A DNA stretch of 64,000 nucleotides from Clostridia bacterium (GTDB taxonomy: Bacteria > Bacillota > Clostridia > Christensenellales > Aristaeellaceae), in contig JAFQOD010000018.1 of NCBI GenBank assembly GCA_017395685.1, forward strand, positions 1-64,000. The letters are read 5' to 3'. A model generated the notes under the pieces. That model had not been told where the DNA came from and did no database searches. It saw nothing but the letters and a program-made list of their open reading frames with translations. Position numbers and translations under genes: made by a program. Below, piece by piece: positions 37,232 to 46,529 of this stretch (its first letter is position 1; every line of letters starts with the position of its first letter).

Positions 37232-38746
37232 GTGAAAAAATGGATTGCTGCAATGCTGATGCTGCTGCTTGCCTTTTCCTGCACTGCGCTGGGGGAAGAG
37301 GCCGGATTTTCCCTGTATGTATCGGATTTTTCTCAGGGGTTTGATGGCTGGTATCCCCGCAGCACCGGGACGGCTGCCCTGGAAAGCCGGGATGGGGCCC
37401 TGTATATCACCGGCCGCACCTCTTCCTGGAATTCCCCCGGCAGGGATTTTGATCTGCAGCCCGGCATCAAATATCAGTTTTCTTTCCAGGTGATGCAAAA
37501 CAGCGTGGATTCTGCGGAATTCATGATGTCCGCCGCTCATTCCAAGATGGGCCTGGAATCCTATGAAAATCTGGCCAAGGGCAAGGCCCCCAAGGGCGCC
37601 TGGGTCACCATCAGCGGCAACTATACCCCCAATGCCTACGATAACTATATCTTATATGTAGAAACCGTAGGAAACGGCACCCTGGATTTTGCCATCCGGA
37701 ATGTGCGGGTGGAATCCATGGAAATCAAATATGATATGACGCTGCCCTCCCTGAAGGAAGCGTACAAGGATTATTTTGATTTCGGCGCCGCCGTGGTGCA
37801 GACCGAGGCCCGCAATCAGAAGCTGATGGATTTCTGCGCCAGCCAGTTCAGCATTCTGACCCCCGGCAATGAACTGAAGCCCGATTCCGTGTTCGATGTC
37901 AATGCCTCCCGGAAGCTGGCCGCTGCCGATGAAACGGCGGTGGCGGTGAAATTCGATGCCGCCAAGCCCCTGCTGGATTATTGCCAGAAAAATGGTGTGA
38001 AGGTGCACGGCCATGTGCTGGTATGGCATAGCCAGACCCCCGATGTCTTCTTCCGGGAAGGATACAAGAGCACCGGCAAATATGTGAGCCGGGAAGTGAT
38101 GCTGGCCCGGCTGGATAATTACATCCGGCTGGTGATGGAATACACCGATACCCATTATCCCGGAGTGATCGTATCCTGGGATGTGGTGAATGAGGCAGTA
38201 TCCGATGGCTCCAAGGAGCTGCGGGAATCCAACTGGACGAAGGTGGTAGGCCAGGATTTTGTCAATCGCGCCTTTGAAATCGCCCGGAAATATGCCCCTG
38301 AAGGCGTAAAGCTCTACTACAATGATTACAATACCCCCAATGAGCCCAAGCTCACCGGCATCTGCAATCTGCTGGACAGCCTGATTGCGGAAGGAAACAT
38401 TGACGGCTACGGCTTCCAGTGCCATTATTCCTCCAACAGCCCCCTGCCCGCCATGGTGCGCTCCGCCATGGACCGGATTGCAAAGAAGGGCATTCTGCTT
38501 CGCGTCAGCGAATTGGATGTGGGCATCAGCGCGGATAATTCCATCAACCGGATTTTCCAGGCCTCCCGCTATAAGGAACTGATGAAGATTTTCCTGGATT
38601 ATGCCGATCAGATGGAAGCGGTGCAGGTATGGGGCATTACGGATGATAAGAGCTGGCGGGGCGATGAATTCCCCCTGCTCTTTGACGGCCGGGCCAAGCC
38701 CAAGGATGCCTTCCATTACGTTCTGGATGCCGTAAAGGAAGAATAA
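37232..38746 (+). CDS. secreted GH10 endo-1,4-beta-xylanase with N-terminal carbohydrate-binding module
   Basis: A GTG start after AAGAAGG gives 504 residues with a signal peptide ending near GEEAG. Residues 28-165 are a CBM22/CBM4_9-like beta-sandwich. About 180-500 is the GH10 barrel, with HGHVLVWHSQTP, the acid-base Glu in WDVVNEA and the nucleophile Glu in RVSELDVGI. It would cut xylan outside the cell, with products taken up and trimmed by the divergent operon. No sorting signal or S-layer domain is present, so it is free or loosely attached. Confidence 0.95.
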   Translation: MKKWIAAMLMLLLAFSCTALGEEAGFSLYVSDFSQGFDGWYPRSTGTAALESRDGALYITGRTSSWNSPGRDFDLQPGIKYQFSFQVMQNSVDSAEFMMSAAHSKMGLESYENLAKGKAPKGAWVTISGNYTPNAYDNYILYVETVGNGTLDFAIRNVRVESMEIKYDMTLPSLKEAYKDYFDFGAAVVQTEARNQKLMDFCASQFSILTPGNELKPDSVFDVNASRKLAAADETAVAVKFDAAKPLLDYCQKNGVKVHGHVLVWHSQTPDVFFREGYKSTGKYVSREVMLARLDNYIRLVMEYTDTHYPGVIVSWDVVNEAVSDGSKELRESNWTKVVGQDFVNRAFEIARKYAPEGVKLYYNDYNTPNEPKLTGICNLLDSLIAEGNIDGYGFQCHYSSNSPLPAMVRSAMDRIAKKGILLRVSELDVGISADNSINRIFQASRYKELMKIFLDYADQMEAVQVWGITDDKSWRGDEFPLLFDGRAKPKDAFHYVLDAVKEE

Positions 38747-38775
38747 ACGCAAAAAAATACCAAAGTCTGCGTATC

Positions 38776-38806
38776 ATGCCCCCGGGTTTTATCCGGGGGC
38801 ATTTTT
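38776..38806 (+). terminator. terminator of the xylanase gene
   Basis: A 10-bp GC-rich stem (ATGCCCCCGG with CCGGGGGCAT) is followed by TTTTT. Confidence 0.9.
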
Positions 38807-39048
38807 GATAGAAAAAACGCCTGTTTTTTTCTTTGCATAAACAATTTCTGTACAAATTAAATTGTTTTTACGTTTGAATGTCGAATTTGTATCAAATTTC
38901 CCATAAAAAATAGAAAACGAGAAAAAACAAGTGGATTTTATCAAAAACATAGTAAAAAATCTCATGGCTAAATTCTTTTCCTGACAATTGGAAATTCCGG
39001 GAAATAATAGAGAATGTGCAAAAAACGGAGGATGAACTTTGTACAATC

Positions 39049-39077
39049 TTGACAGATATGCACAAAATATTTATAAT
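39049..39077 (+). promoter_or_regulatory. perfect consensus promoter of the transport locus
   Basis: TTGACA (39049-39054) and TATAAT (39072-39077) are 17 bp apart, a perfect match to the sigma-A consensus. Confidence 0.9.
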
Positions 39078-39196
39078 TGTCATATTAGTTGTGTATAGCT
39101 ATGTTCTTTCGCTTGCGAAAAAATGCTTTTCTATGCATAACTGAATAGGTTCTGTTCTATCATTTTGATGGAAACATCAAAGCAACAGGAGATGGC

Positions 39197-42115
39197 GTGC
39201 TTATGCAGAAAAAACGGTTGCGTATCCTTGTTTGTATTGTAATCGTGGTCGTTGCGATTGCAGGGATTAGCTTACTGAATCAAGGCGTGCTGAATTTCCA
39301 CGAAAAATACGATGGCGTCGATCTGGCCACGGATGTGGGCGGTATTGGCCGCGATGATACTTATGAGGCTTATCAGAAGGCTCATGAGGGCGTTGCCAAT
39401 GGGAAGGAAGCCATCGCAGTGGATGTGGCCGTATTTGAGGGCGACGGACGGCTGGAGGCAGATGCATCCGGCAAGCCCCAGGTGTATACCGCTGACGGCG
39501 ATTATACCACCTGGAAGGTGAATGTGCCCGAAGATGGCCTTTATGCCGTCAATCTGGAATATCTGACGGTGGAATCCCGCGGTGTGGATATTGAGCGTGC
39601 CCTGTATATCAATGGGCAGCTTCCTTTTGCCAACGCTGAAAAGCTGCGCTTTACCCGCCTGTGGATCGATGCAGGCGAGGTGCGCAAGGATAACCAGGGC
39701 AATGAAATCCGTCCCAGCCAGAAAGAGCGCTTTGATTATCAGACCGCCTACTGCCGGGATGATATGGGCTATGAAACCGAGCCCTATTTGTTCTATTTTG
39801 CCCAGGGCGAAAACACCCTTTCCCTGAAAGCGGTGAATGAGCCCATGATCATCCGCGCCCTTTCCCTCACCCCCATGACCGGTTACCGGACGTATCAGGC
39901 TTATCTGGATGCCCAGCCCAAGGTGGAAATGACGGAAACAGCCCGGAAGCTGAATCTGGTGATCGAAGGCGAAGATGCCCAGGTCCGCTCCTCGCCCTCT
40001 CTCTATGCCAGGTACGATCATGCCTCTCCCTCCACCGTGCCTTATGATGTATATCACACCATTCTCAACTATATCGGCGGCGATCCCTGGAATACTGCCG
40101 GGCAGTGGATTGAATGGAGCTTTGATGTGCCCGAAGACGGCTACTACAATATTTCTGTCAAGGCCCGCCAGACCTATTCCCGCGGCGGTCTTTCCTGCCG
40201 TACCATTTATCTGGATGGGGAAGTGCCCTTTGACGCCCTGTCTTCCGTTGCCTTCTCTTATGATACCAACTGGAAGCTGTATACCCTTTCCGATGATGCG
40301 GGCACCCCTTACCAGTTCTATCTGGATAAAGGCACCCATACCATCCGGGCCGAGGTTACCCTGGGCGAGATGGGCGAAATCCTCAAATCCATGGAAAGCA
40401 GCATCTATCGCCTGAACCAGATCTACCGCAAGATCCTGGTGCTCACCGGCGTTACCCCCGACCGTTTCCGTGATTATAAGCTGGAAAAGGTTTATCCCGA
40501 AGTCATCCAGGCCATGGATCTGGAATCCAAGCGCCTGTATAAGCTGGTGGATGATACGGTTGCCCTCACCGGCCAGAAGAACGACCGGGTGGCCGTGGCG
40601 CAGACCCTGGCCGTGCAGCTGGAACAGTTTGTGGAGCATAATGAGCGCATCACCCAGTCCTTCAGCAATTTCAAGGATAATATCACCAGCCTGGGTACTG
40701 CCATGCAGAACATGGCCGAATCCAAGCTGGATATCGACCAGATCTTTATTACCGGCGTGGATGCCAAGGCCGAAATTCCCAATGATAATATCTTCACCTC
40801 CCTCTTCCATGAAATCCGGGCCTGTGTTGCCTCCTATAAAGTGGATTACAACGCCCTGGGCGATATCTATGACGAGGATGCAGAGGATGTAATCGAAGTA
40901 TGGATCGTGACCGGCCGTGACCAGAGCACCGTGCTCAAAACCATGGTGGACGATTCCTTCACCCCCAAGACCAACATCAAGGTAAATGTTAAGCTGGTTG
41001 CCGCTGATGCCATTCTGACCGCCGTTGTTGCCGGCATCGGCCCTGATGTGGTGCTGAGCGTGGATGGCTGGTTTGCCGTAAACTATGCCATGCGTAATGC
41101 CGTTGAGGATCTGACCCAATTTGAAGATTACGAAACGGTGGTAAAGCCCTTCTACAACAGTGCCCTGGAAACCCTGACCTACGATAACGGCGAGCACAAG
41201 GGCGTTTACGGCCTGCCCGAAACCCAGATTTTCTCCGTGCTCTTCTATCGCGAGGATGTTATGGAGGATCTGGGCCTGGAAGTGCCCCAGACCTGGGATG
41301 ATCTGATCGCCTGCCTGCCCACCATCCAGGGCAACAACATGTCCGTAGGCGTTCCCTTCCCGGATATTTCCAATGTGGATATGTCTGGCTTCAACTCCCT
41401 GATTTATCAGAACGGCGGCGCCATCTATGCGGATAACAAGCAGCGCACCGTCATCGACAGCGAAGAAGGCGTGGCCGCCTTTGAGCTCTACACCAGCCTG
41501 TACAATGACTACGGCCTGCCCACGGTATTCGACTTTGTCAGCCGTTTCCGTTCGGGCGAAATGCCCCTTGGCGTGGGCCAGTACAGCCTGTATAACACCC
41601 TCACCGTATCCGCCCCCGAAATCCGCGGCCTGTGGGATTTCACCCTCTACCCCGGCACCTTGAAGGCGGACGGCACCATCGACCGCAGCGTGCATTCCAG
41701 CGGCGTATGTACCATGATGATCGCCACCGATAATGAAACGGTGAAGCAGAATGCATGGGAATTCATGAAGTGGTGGGTTTCCGAAGAATCCCAGGTACGC
41801 TTCGGCCGTGAAATGGAAAGCGTTCTGGGCTCCTCCGCCCGGTATGCCACTGCCAATACCGAAGCACTGCAGCAGCTGGCCTGGTCCAGCGATCAGCTGA
41901 AGGTGCTCAATGAGCAGCAGGCATGGAGCCGTGGCTTCCCGGAAATCGCCGGCGGCTATTCCACCACCCGTCATATGACCAACGCCATCCGCAAGGTCAT
42001 CAATGACAAGGATGATCCCCGGGAAACCCTGCTTACCTACACCCGCACAATCAATGAAGAAATCGAGATCAAACGGCGCGAGTTCGGCTTGCCCATCGAC
42101 GGAGAGGAGGATTAA
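39197..42115 (+). CDS. membrane-anchored extracellular solute-binding protein with two beta-sandwich domains
   Basis: This 972-residue chain is more than twice the usual size. An uncleaved-looking N-terminal TM helix (about 8-30, with no lipobox Cys) anchors it. Residues about 60-240 and 255-405 look like two carbohydrate-binding beta-sandwiches, each with a VPEDGxY turn. A long helical linker (405-560) leads to a type 1 sugar-binding domain (about 565-970) with GVYGLPETQIFSVLFYREDVM and TWDDLIACLP. It should present sugars to the permeases encoded next. The GTG at 39197 or the ATG at 39203 may be the start. It is the first gene of the locus. Confidence 0.85.
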   Translation: MLMQKKRLRILVCIVIVVVAIAGISLLNQGVLNFHEKYDGVDLATDVGGIGRDDTYEAYQKAHEGVANGKEAIAVDVAVFEGDGRLEADASGKPQVYTADGDYTTWKVNVPEDGLYAVNLEYLTVESRGVDIERALYINGQLPFANAEKLRFTRLWIDAGEVRKDNQGNEIRPSQKERFDYQTAYCRDDMGYETEPYLFYFAQGENTLSLKAVNEPMIIRALSLTPMTGYRTYQAYLDAQPKVEMTETARKLNLVIEGEDAQVRSSPSLYARYDHASPSTVPYDVYHTILNYIGGDPWNTAGQWIEWSFDVPEDGYYNISVKARQTYSRGGLSCRTIYLDGEVPFDALSSVAFSYDTNWKLYTLSDDAGTPYQFYLDKGTHTIRAEVTLGEMGEILKSMESSIYRLNQIYRKILVLTGVTPDRFRDYKLEKVYPEVIQAMDLESKRLYKLVDDTVALTGQKNDRVAVAQTLAVQLEQFVEHNERITQSFSNFKDNITSLGTAMQNMAESKLDIDQIFITGVDAKAEIPNDNIFTSLFHEIRACVASYKVDYNALGDIYDEDAEDVIEVWIVTGRDQSTVLKTMVDDSFTPKTNIKVNVKLVAADAILTAVVAGIGPDVVLSVDGWFAVNYAMRNAVEDLTQFEDYETVVKPFYNSALETLTYDNGEHKGVYGLPETQIFSVLFYREDVMEDLGLEVPQTWDDLIACLPTIQGNNMSVGVPFPDISNVDMSGFNSLIYQNGGAIYADNKQRTVIDSEEGVAAFELYTSLYNDYGLPTVFDFVSRFRSGEMPLGVGQYSLYNTLTVSAPEIRGLWDFTLYPGTLKADGTIDRSVHSSGVCTMMIATDNETVKQNAWEFMKWWVSEESQVRFGREMESVLGSSARYATANTEALQQLAWSSDQLKVLNEQQAWSRGFPEIAGGYSTTRHMTNAIRKVINDKDDPRETLLTYTRTINEEIEIKRREFGLPIDGEED

Positions 42116-42118
42116 GAG

Positions 42119-43069
42119 ATGAGCAATACACAGCTTAGTTTCACCCGTCGGTATCTGAATATGAAGGCCGACAAGCTTCATTACGGGCTGGCCAAGGCGA
42201 AGAGGATGAAGGTATGCTATCTGTTCCTGGCCCCCTACGCCATTCTGTTCCTGACGTTCTTCATCCTGCCTATCTGCACCTCCATTTTCTATGGCTTCAC
42301 CTACTACAACATTCTGGAAAAACCCCGCTTCATCGGCATGCAGAATTACATCAACCTGATTCTGCAGGATGAGGTATTCCTTACCTCCGTAAAGAACACA
42401 TTCGTCATTGCCGTGATCACAGGCCCTGTGGGATATATCCTTTCCTTCATGTTCGCCTGGTTCATCAATGAATTGCCCAAGTGGCTGCGGGCCATTGCGG
42501 TTGTGGTCTTCTACGCCCCCAGTATTTCCGGTAATGCCTACAGCATCTTCTCCATCATCTTCCGGGGCGATGCCTACGGCTATCTGAACTCCATTCTGCT
42601 GAATCTGGGCTTCATCGACGCCCCCGTTCTGTGGCTGACCAATCCCGACTATATCATGCCTGTATTGATCTTCGTTATCCTGTGGATGAGCATGGGCACC
42701 GGCTTCCTTTCCTTCGTTGCCGGTTTCCAGGGCATCGATAAGAGCATGTATGAAGCCGGCTATGTGGACGGCGTACGCAACCGCTGGCAGGAACTGTACT
42801 TCATCACCCTGCCCTCCATGAAGCCCATGCTGCTCTTCGGCGCGGTTATGTCCATCACCTCCGCCTTCAACGTCTGCGACGTGCCCAGGGCGCTGGCCGG
42901 CTATCCTTCCACGGACTATGCCGCCCGTACGGTTGTAACCCACTTGTTCGACTACGGCTTCAGCCGCTTCGAAATGGGCTATGCATCCGCCATTGCTACG
43001 CTGCTCTTCCTGGTGATGATTTTGTGCAAGAAGTTCATTTCTTCTGCACTGGAAAAGGTGGGTACCTGA
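42119..43069 (+). CDS. sugar ABC transporter permease (UgpA/LplB-like)
   Basis: 316 residues with six TM helices. The EAA loop that docks the ATPase reads EAGYVDGVRNRWQELYFITLP. It starts 3 bp after the large binding protein and ends 1 bp before its partner permease, so the three form one importer set. Confidence 0.92.
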   Translation: MSNTQLSFTRRYLNMKADKLHYGLAKAKRMKVCYLFLAPYAILFLTFFILPICTSIFYGFTYYNILEKPRFIGMQNYINLILQDEVFLTSVKNTFVIAVITGPVGYILSFMFAWFINELPKWLRAIAVVVFYAPSISGNAYSIFSIIFRGDAYGYLNSILLNLGFIDAPVLWLTNPDYIMPVLIFVILWMSMGTGFLSFVAGFQGIDKSMYEAGYVDGVRNRWQELYFITLPSMKPMLLFGAVMSITSAFNVCDVPRALAGYPSTDYAARTVVTHLFDYGFSRFEMGYASAIATLLFLVMILCKKFISSALEKVGT

Positions 43070-43070
43070 T

Positions 43071-44285
43071 ATGAGTGAAATGATGATCAAATCCAGCGGT
43101 ACCCTGGTGATCAATGGTAAAAACGTGCGGGGCGTACTGGAATGCGCCGCAAGCAATGCCCGCTTCATCACCAAAAAGGGCGAAACCGCATTCGAATTCG
43201 AATTTGCCCACATCCGCGCCCTCAAGAATGTGCGCAACGGCGGCATGAGCTCCACCATCACCATGAAAATGGCGGATGAGAAGGAATATGTGCTCATGCT
43301 CAATGCCGGCGTAAAGATTTTCAATCATATGTACGCCGCTTGGCCCGGCAAGCCCACCCAGAAGAGCCGTGCAGATGAGCTGCACCGCCTGGCGGAACTG
43401 CGGGGCGAAAAGATCGAAAAGCCCAAGAAGCATAAGATCCACCGCCGTCATCCCAATCGCTCCATCGGCGGCGACATCATGATCTATATCATGCTGGCGC
43501 TGGTGGCCTGCCTGATGGCCTTCCCCCTGGTATTCGCCGTCAGCTCCGCCCTCAAGCCCCTGGATGAATTGTTCCGTTTCCCGCCCACCATCTTCCCCCA
43601 GCATCCCACGCTGGATAACTTTGCCGATCTGTTTGTCACCATGGGGCAGAGCTGGGTGCCCTTCAGCCGGTATCTGACCAATACGGTGCTGATCACCTTC
43701 CTGGGCACCCTGGGCCATCTGATCATTGCCTCCATGGCGGCCTTCGTGCTGGCCAAGTATGATTTCCCCGGCGGCCGGTTCTTCTTCGGCGTGGTTACCA
43801 CCTGCCTGATGTTCTCCGGTTACGTAACGGGCATTCCCAACTATGTGATCATGAGCAAGCTGGGCATGATCGATACCTACTGGGCATTGCTGCTGCCTGC
43901 CTTCGCAGCGCCTATCGGCCTGTTCATGATGAAGCAGTTCATGGAAGGCCTGCCCACTGCCCTGATTGAGGCCGCCCACATCGACGGCGCCAACGAATTC
44001 CGCATTTTCTGGAGCATCGTGATGCCAAACGTCAAGCCTGCCTGGCTGACCGTGATCATCTTCAGCGTTCAGAGCCTGTGGAATACCAGCGCTGCCACGG
44101 TTATCTATTCCGAAGCGAAGAAGACCCTGGTTTACGCTTTGCAGCAGATCCAGGCTGGCGGTATCGCCCGTACCGGTCAGGCTGCGGCAGTTACCGTGGT
44201 GGTTATGGCTGTTCCAATCGTTATCTTTATTATCAGCCAGAGCAAGATCCTGGAAACCATGGCCAGCTCTGGTATCAAGGATTGA
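43071..44285 (+). CDS. sugar ABC transporter permease (MalG/UgpE-like) with cytoplasmic N-terminal domain
   Basis: 404 residues where about 275 are usual. TM1 begins near residue 136, and the permease core has the EAA loop EAAHIDGANEFRIFWSIVMP. The extra 130 residues are a beta-rich segment at 8-92 (TLVINGKNVRGVL, EFEFAHIRALKNV, STITMKMADEKEYVLML) with a PH/GRAM-like strand pattern, then a basic linker (KPKKHKIHRRHP). The extension lies on the same side as the ATPase, so a regulatory or docking role is possible. It is cotranslated with the preceding permease. Confidence 0.88.
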   Translation: MSEMMIKSSGTLVINGKNVRGVLECAASNARFITKKGETAFEFEFAHIRALKNVRNGGMSSTITMKMADEKEYVLMLNAGVKIFNHMYAAWPGKPTQKSRADELHRLAELRGEKIEKPKKHKIHRRHPNRSIGGDIMIYIMLALVACLMAFPLVFAVSSALKPLDELFRFPPTIFPQHPTLDNFADLFVTMGQSWVPFSRYLTNTVLITFLGTLGHLIIASMAAFVLAKYDFPGGRFFFGVVTTCLMFSGYVTGIPNYVIMSKLGMIDTYWALLLPAFAAPIGLFMMKQFMEGLPTALIEAAHIDGANEFRIFWSIVMPNVKPAWLTVIIFSVQSLWNTSAATVIYSEAKKTLVYALQQIQAGGIARTGQAAAVTVVVMAVPIVIFIISQSKILETMASSGIKD

Positions 44286-44341
44286 TAAAACAGGTAAAGA
44301 ATGCCGGCCCCTATACTTTATTGAGATAAGGAGGGAAAACC

Positions 44342-45853
44342 GTGAAGATGATGCATCGGCTTGCAGCAATGCTTCTTGTGATCATCATGTTTGCTTCGAT
44401 CAATACTGCCCAGGCTGCGGATGACGGTTACGCCCAGTCATATACCTATAATTATGACTATTGGAGTGATATCCGGGAATCCCCGGACGCATATCGGGTA
44501 GCGGATGTGATCTATGTCGGGGAACTGGGCCTGGATACCGCCATGAGGCGCCCCCAGAGCCTGTATATCCGCAACAATGATATCTATGTATGCGATACCG
44601 GCAACAACCGGATCCTGCAGATCCGCAAGGAAGATCAGGGCTATTCCCTGGTACGGGTCATCGACGCCGTTCAGGGCTGTGAGCCCGCCACTTTCAACAC
44701 CCCCAATGACGTGTTCGTGGATGTGGATAACAATCTCTACATCGCCGATACCAATAACGAACGCATCATCATGGTGGATGAAAACCTGAATTTCCTCAAG
44801 CAGTTCACCAAGCCTACTGACGAAACCTTCGATCAGAGCATGAAATTCCTGCCCTATAAGCTGGTGGCGGATGTATCCGGCCGTGTATTCACGCTGGTGA
44901 CCAACGTGAATAAGGGTATTGCAAAATTCGAAAGCAACACCCATTTCACCGGCTTTGTCGGCGCCAACAAGGCCAAATATAATCTGGCAGATTATATCTG
45001 GAAGACCTACTTCTCCACCAAGGAGCAGCGTGAAAAGCAGGAATCCTTCGTTCCCACCGAATATGCCAATCTGTATATAGATGAAGAATCCTTCATCTAT
45101 GCCACCAACATTGTATTCAGCGAATACGATCTTCTGTGGGACGTGGCCCAGCCTATCCGCCGCCTCAACGGCATTGGTAATGATATCCTGATCAAGAATG
45201 ACCGCTATCCCCCCATCGGCGATCTGTACTGGGTGGAAGGTAATGAGCAGTACGGTCCTTCCAAGCTGGTGGATATCACGGTGCTTGACAATGATATCTA
45301 CGTCGCTGTGGATCGTACCCGCGGCCGTATCTTCGGCTATGATTCCCAGGGCATCATGCTGTGGGCATTCGGTACTTCCGGCAACAATGAAGGCGCTTTC
45401 AACTCTGCCATCTCCATCGATCATATGGGCAAGGATCTATATGTTCTGGATCAGAATGAAGGCAATATCACCGTTTTCACCACCACGGAATACGGGCAGT
45501 TGATCTATGATGCCAGCGCCGCTTACCTGAAGGGTGATTATGACGGATCCGCCGAATACTGGGAAAAGGTGGTTGAGCAGAATGCCAACTACAATCTGGC
45601 ATTCATCGGCATCGGCCGTTCCCTGATGCGGCAGGACAAATTTGAAGAAGCCATGGAATATTTCGAAATGGCCCACGATCGTGAAAATTACGGCCGGGCA
45701 TTCCGCCTGTGGCGTAAGATCTGGGTGGAAGAAAATGTTGTATGGATGGTTATTGTCCTGGCTGTGCTGCTGATTGTTCCCATTGTAAGAAAGCAGATCA
45801 AGAAAAGGAAAATGGAGGTGGAAATGTATGAGCGCAACCAAGTTGCTAAATAA
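44342..45853 (+). CDS. NHL-repeat beta-propeller protein with TPR and C-terminal membrane anchor
   Basis: This 503-residue exported protein has a signal peptide (about 1-24) and NHL-type repeats (RPQSLYIRNNDIYVCDTGNNRILQI, then FNTPNDVFVDVDNNLYIADTNNERIIMVDE) to about 385. Two TPR-like units follow at 395-455 (YLKGDYDGSAEYW, DKFEEAMEYFEMA), and a TM helix at about 472-490 is followed by a basic tail. The propeller and TPR should be outside the cell. Function is unknown; NHL propellers bind proteins, RNA or glycans. GTG start after AAGGAGGG. It overlaps the YIP1 gene by 26 bp. Confidence 0.8.
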   Translation: MKMMHRLAAMLLVIIMFASINTAQAADDGYAQSYTYNYDYWSDIRESPDAYRVADVIYVGELGLDTAMRRPQSLYIRNNDIYVCDTGNNRILQIRKEDQGYSLVRVIDAVQGCEPATFNTPNDVFVDVDNNLYIADTNNERIIMVDENLNFLKQFTKPTDETFDQSMKFLPYKLVADVSGRVFTLVTNVNKGIAKFESNTHFTGFVGANKAKYNLADYIWKTYFSTKEQREKQESFVPTEYANLYIDEESFIYATNIVFSEYDLLWDVAQPIRRLNGIGNDILIKNDRYPPIGDLYWVEGNEQYGPSKLVDITVLDNDIYVAVDRTRGRIFGYDSQGIMLWAFGTSGNNEGAFNSAISIDHMGKDLYVLDQNEGNITVFTTTEYGQLIYDASAAYLKGDYDGSAEYWEKVVEQNANYNLAFIGIGRSLMRQDKFEEAMEYFEMAHDRENYGRAFRLWRKIWVEENVVWMVIVLAVLLIVPIVRKQIKKRKMEVEMYERNQVAK

Positions 45854-46514
45854 AAGCGCCAAGGCTGCTGCCCGCAAGGAAAAATGGCGCCGTTATCTTT
45901 CCTCCCTCAAGTATGCCAAGCATACGATGTTCCATCCCTTTGACGGCTTCTGGGATCTGACCCATGAAAAGCGGGGATCCTTCGGCGCCGCCACCACGTA
46001 TCTGTTCTTGTTCCTGCTCACTCACGTGCTGAAGCTGATGTATACCAACTTCCAGTTTATTACAGCGCCGCTTCAGTATATCAATGTATTTGAACAGGCG
46101 GCCTCCCTGCTGCTGCCCTTCCTGATCCTGTGCCTGGCCAACTGGGCAGCCACCACCCTCTTTGATGGCAAGGGCCGATTCATTGATATCTATACGGCCA
46201 TGTGCTATGCGCTGGTGCCCTTTGTGATCATCCAGCTGCCTCTGGTGTTTATCAGCAATATGATCTCCTTTGATGAAGCGGCCTTCTATACGGTGCTCAT
46301 GTCCGTTTCCGTGGTCTGGTCTGTGATGCTGGCCTTTGTGGGCCTGATGCAGGTGCATGATTACACCCCGGGGAAGACCTTCATCTTCCTGATCTTCACG
46401 ATTCTGGGCGCCCTTATCATCATCTTCCTGGCGCTTGTATTCTTCAGCCTTCTCAGCGATGCAGCCAGCTTCTTCGTTTCCATGTATCGCGAGACCGCAT
46501 TCCGCTTGAATTAA
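45828..46514 (+). CDS. YIP1-family membrane protein
   Basis: The 228-residue protein has a short basic cytoplasmic start, then five TM helices in the pattern of YIP1-family proteins (about 65, 98, 120, 150 and 185). The function of bacterial members is unknown. The 26-bp overlap with the NHL gene, whose C-terminal tail is also at the membrane, suggests the two act together. It has a GGAGGTGG ribosome site. Confidence 0.78.
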   Translation: MSATKLLNKSAKAAARKEKWRRYLSSLKYAKHTMFHPFDGFWDLTHEKRGSFGAATTYLFLFLLTHVLKLMYTNFQFITAPLQYINVFEQAASLLLPFLILCLANWAATTLFDGKGRFIDIYTAMCYALVPFVIIQLPLVFISNMISFDEAAFYTVLMSVSVVWSVMLAFVGLMQVHDYTPGKTFIFLIFTILGALIIIFLALVFFSLLSDAASFFVSMYRETAFRLN

Positions 46515-46529
46515 GGAGGGCAAGTGAGC

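Larger units (their letters stand above)
38747..39196. other. AT-rich intergenic region before the transport locus
   Basis: 450 bp: the xylanase terminator at 38776-38806, then about 240 bp of unusually AT-rich DNA with A/T tracts (38807-39048), then the promoter at 39049-39077 and a leader of about 115 nt. No gene was seen. The A-tracts upstream of the promoter could be an UP element or a regulator-binding zone. Confidence 0.5.

Noticed and set aside
39272..43324. 1350-codon minus-strand frame over the binding protein and permease genes
   Set aside because: It spans two real genes and a gap between them, lacks a ribosome site and known motifs, and results from codon bias on the coding strand.
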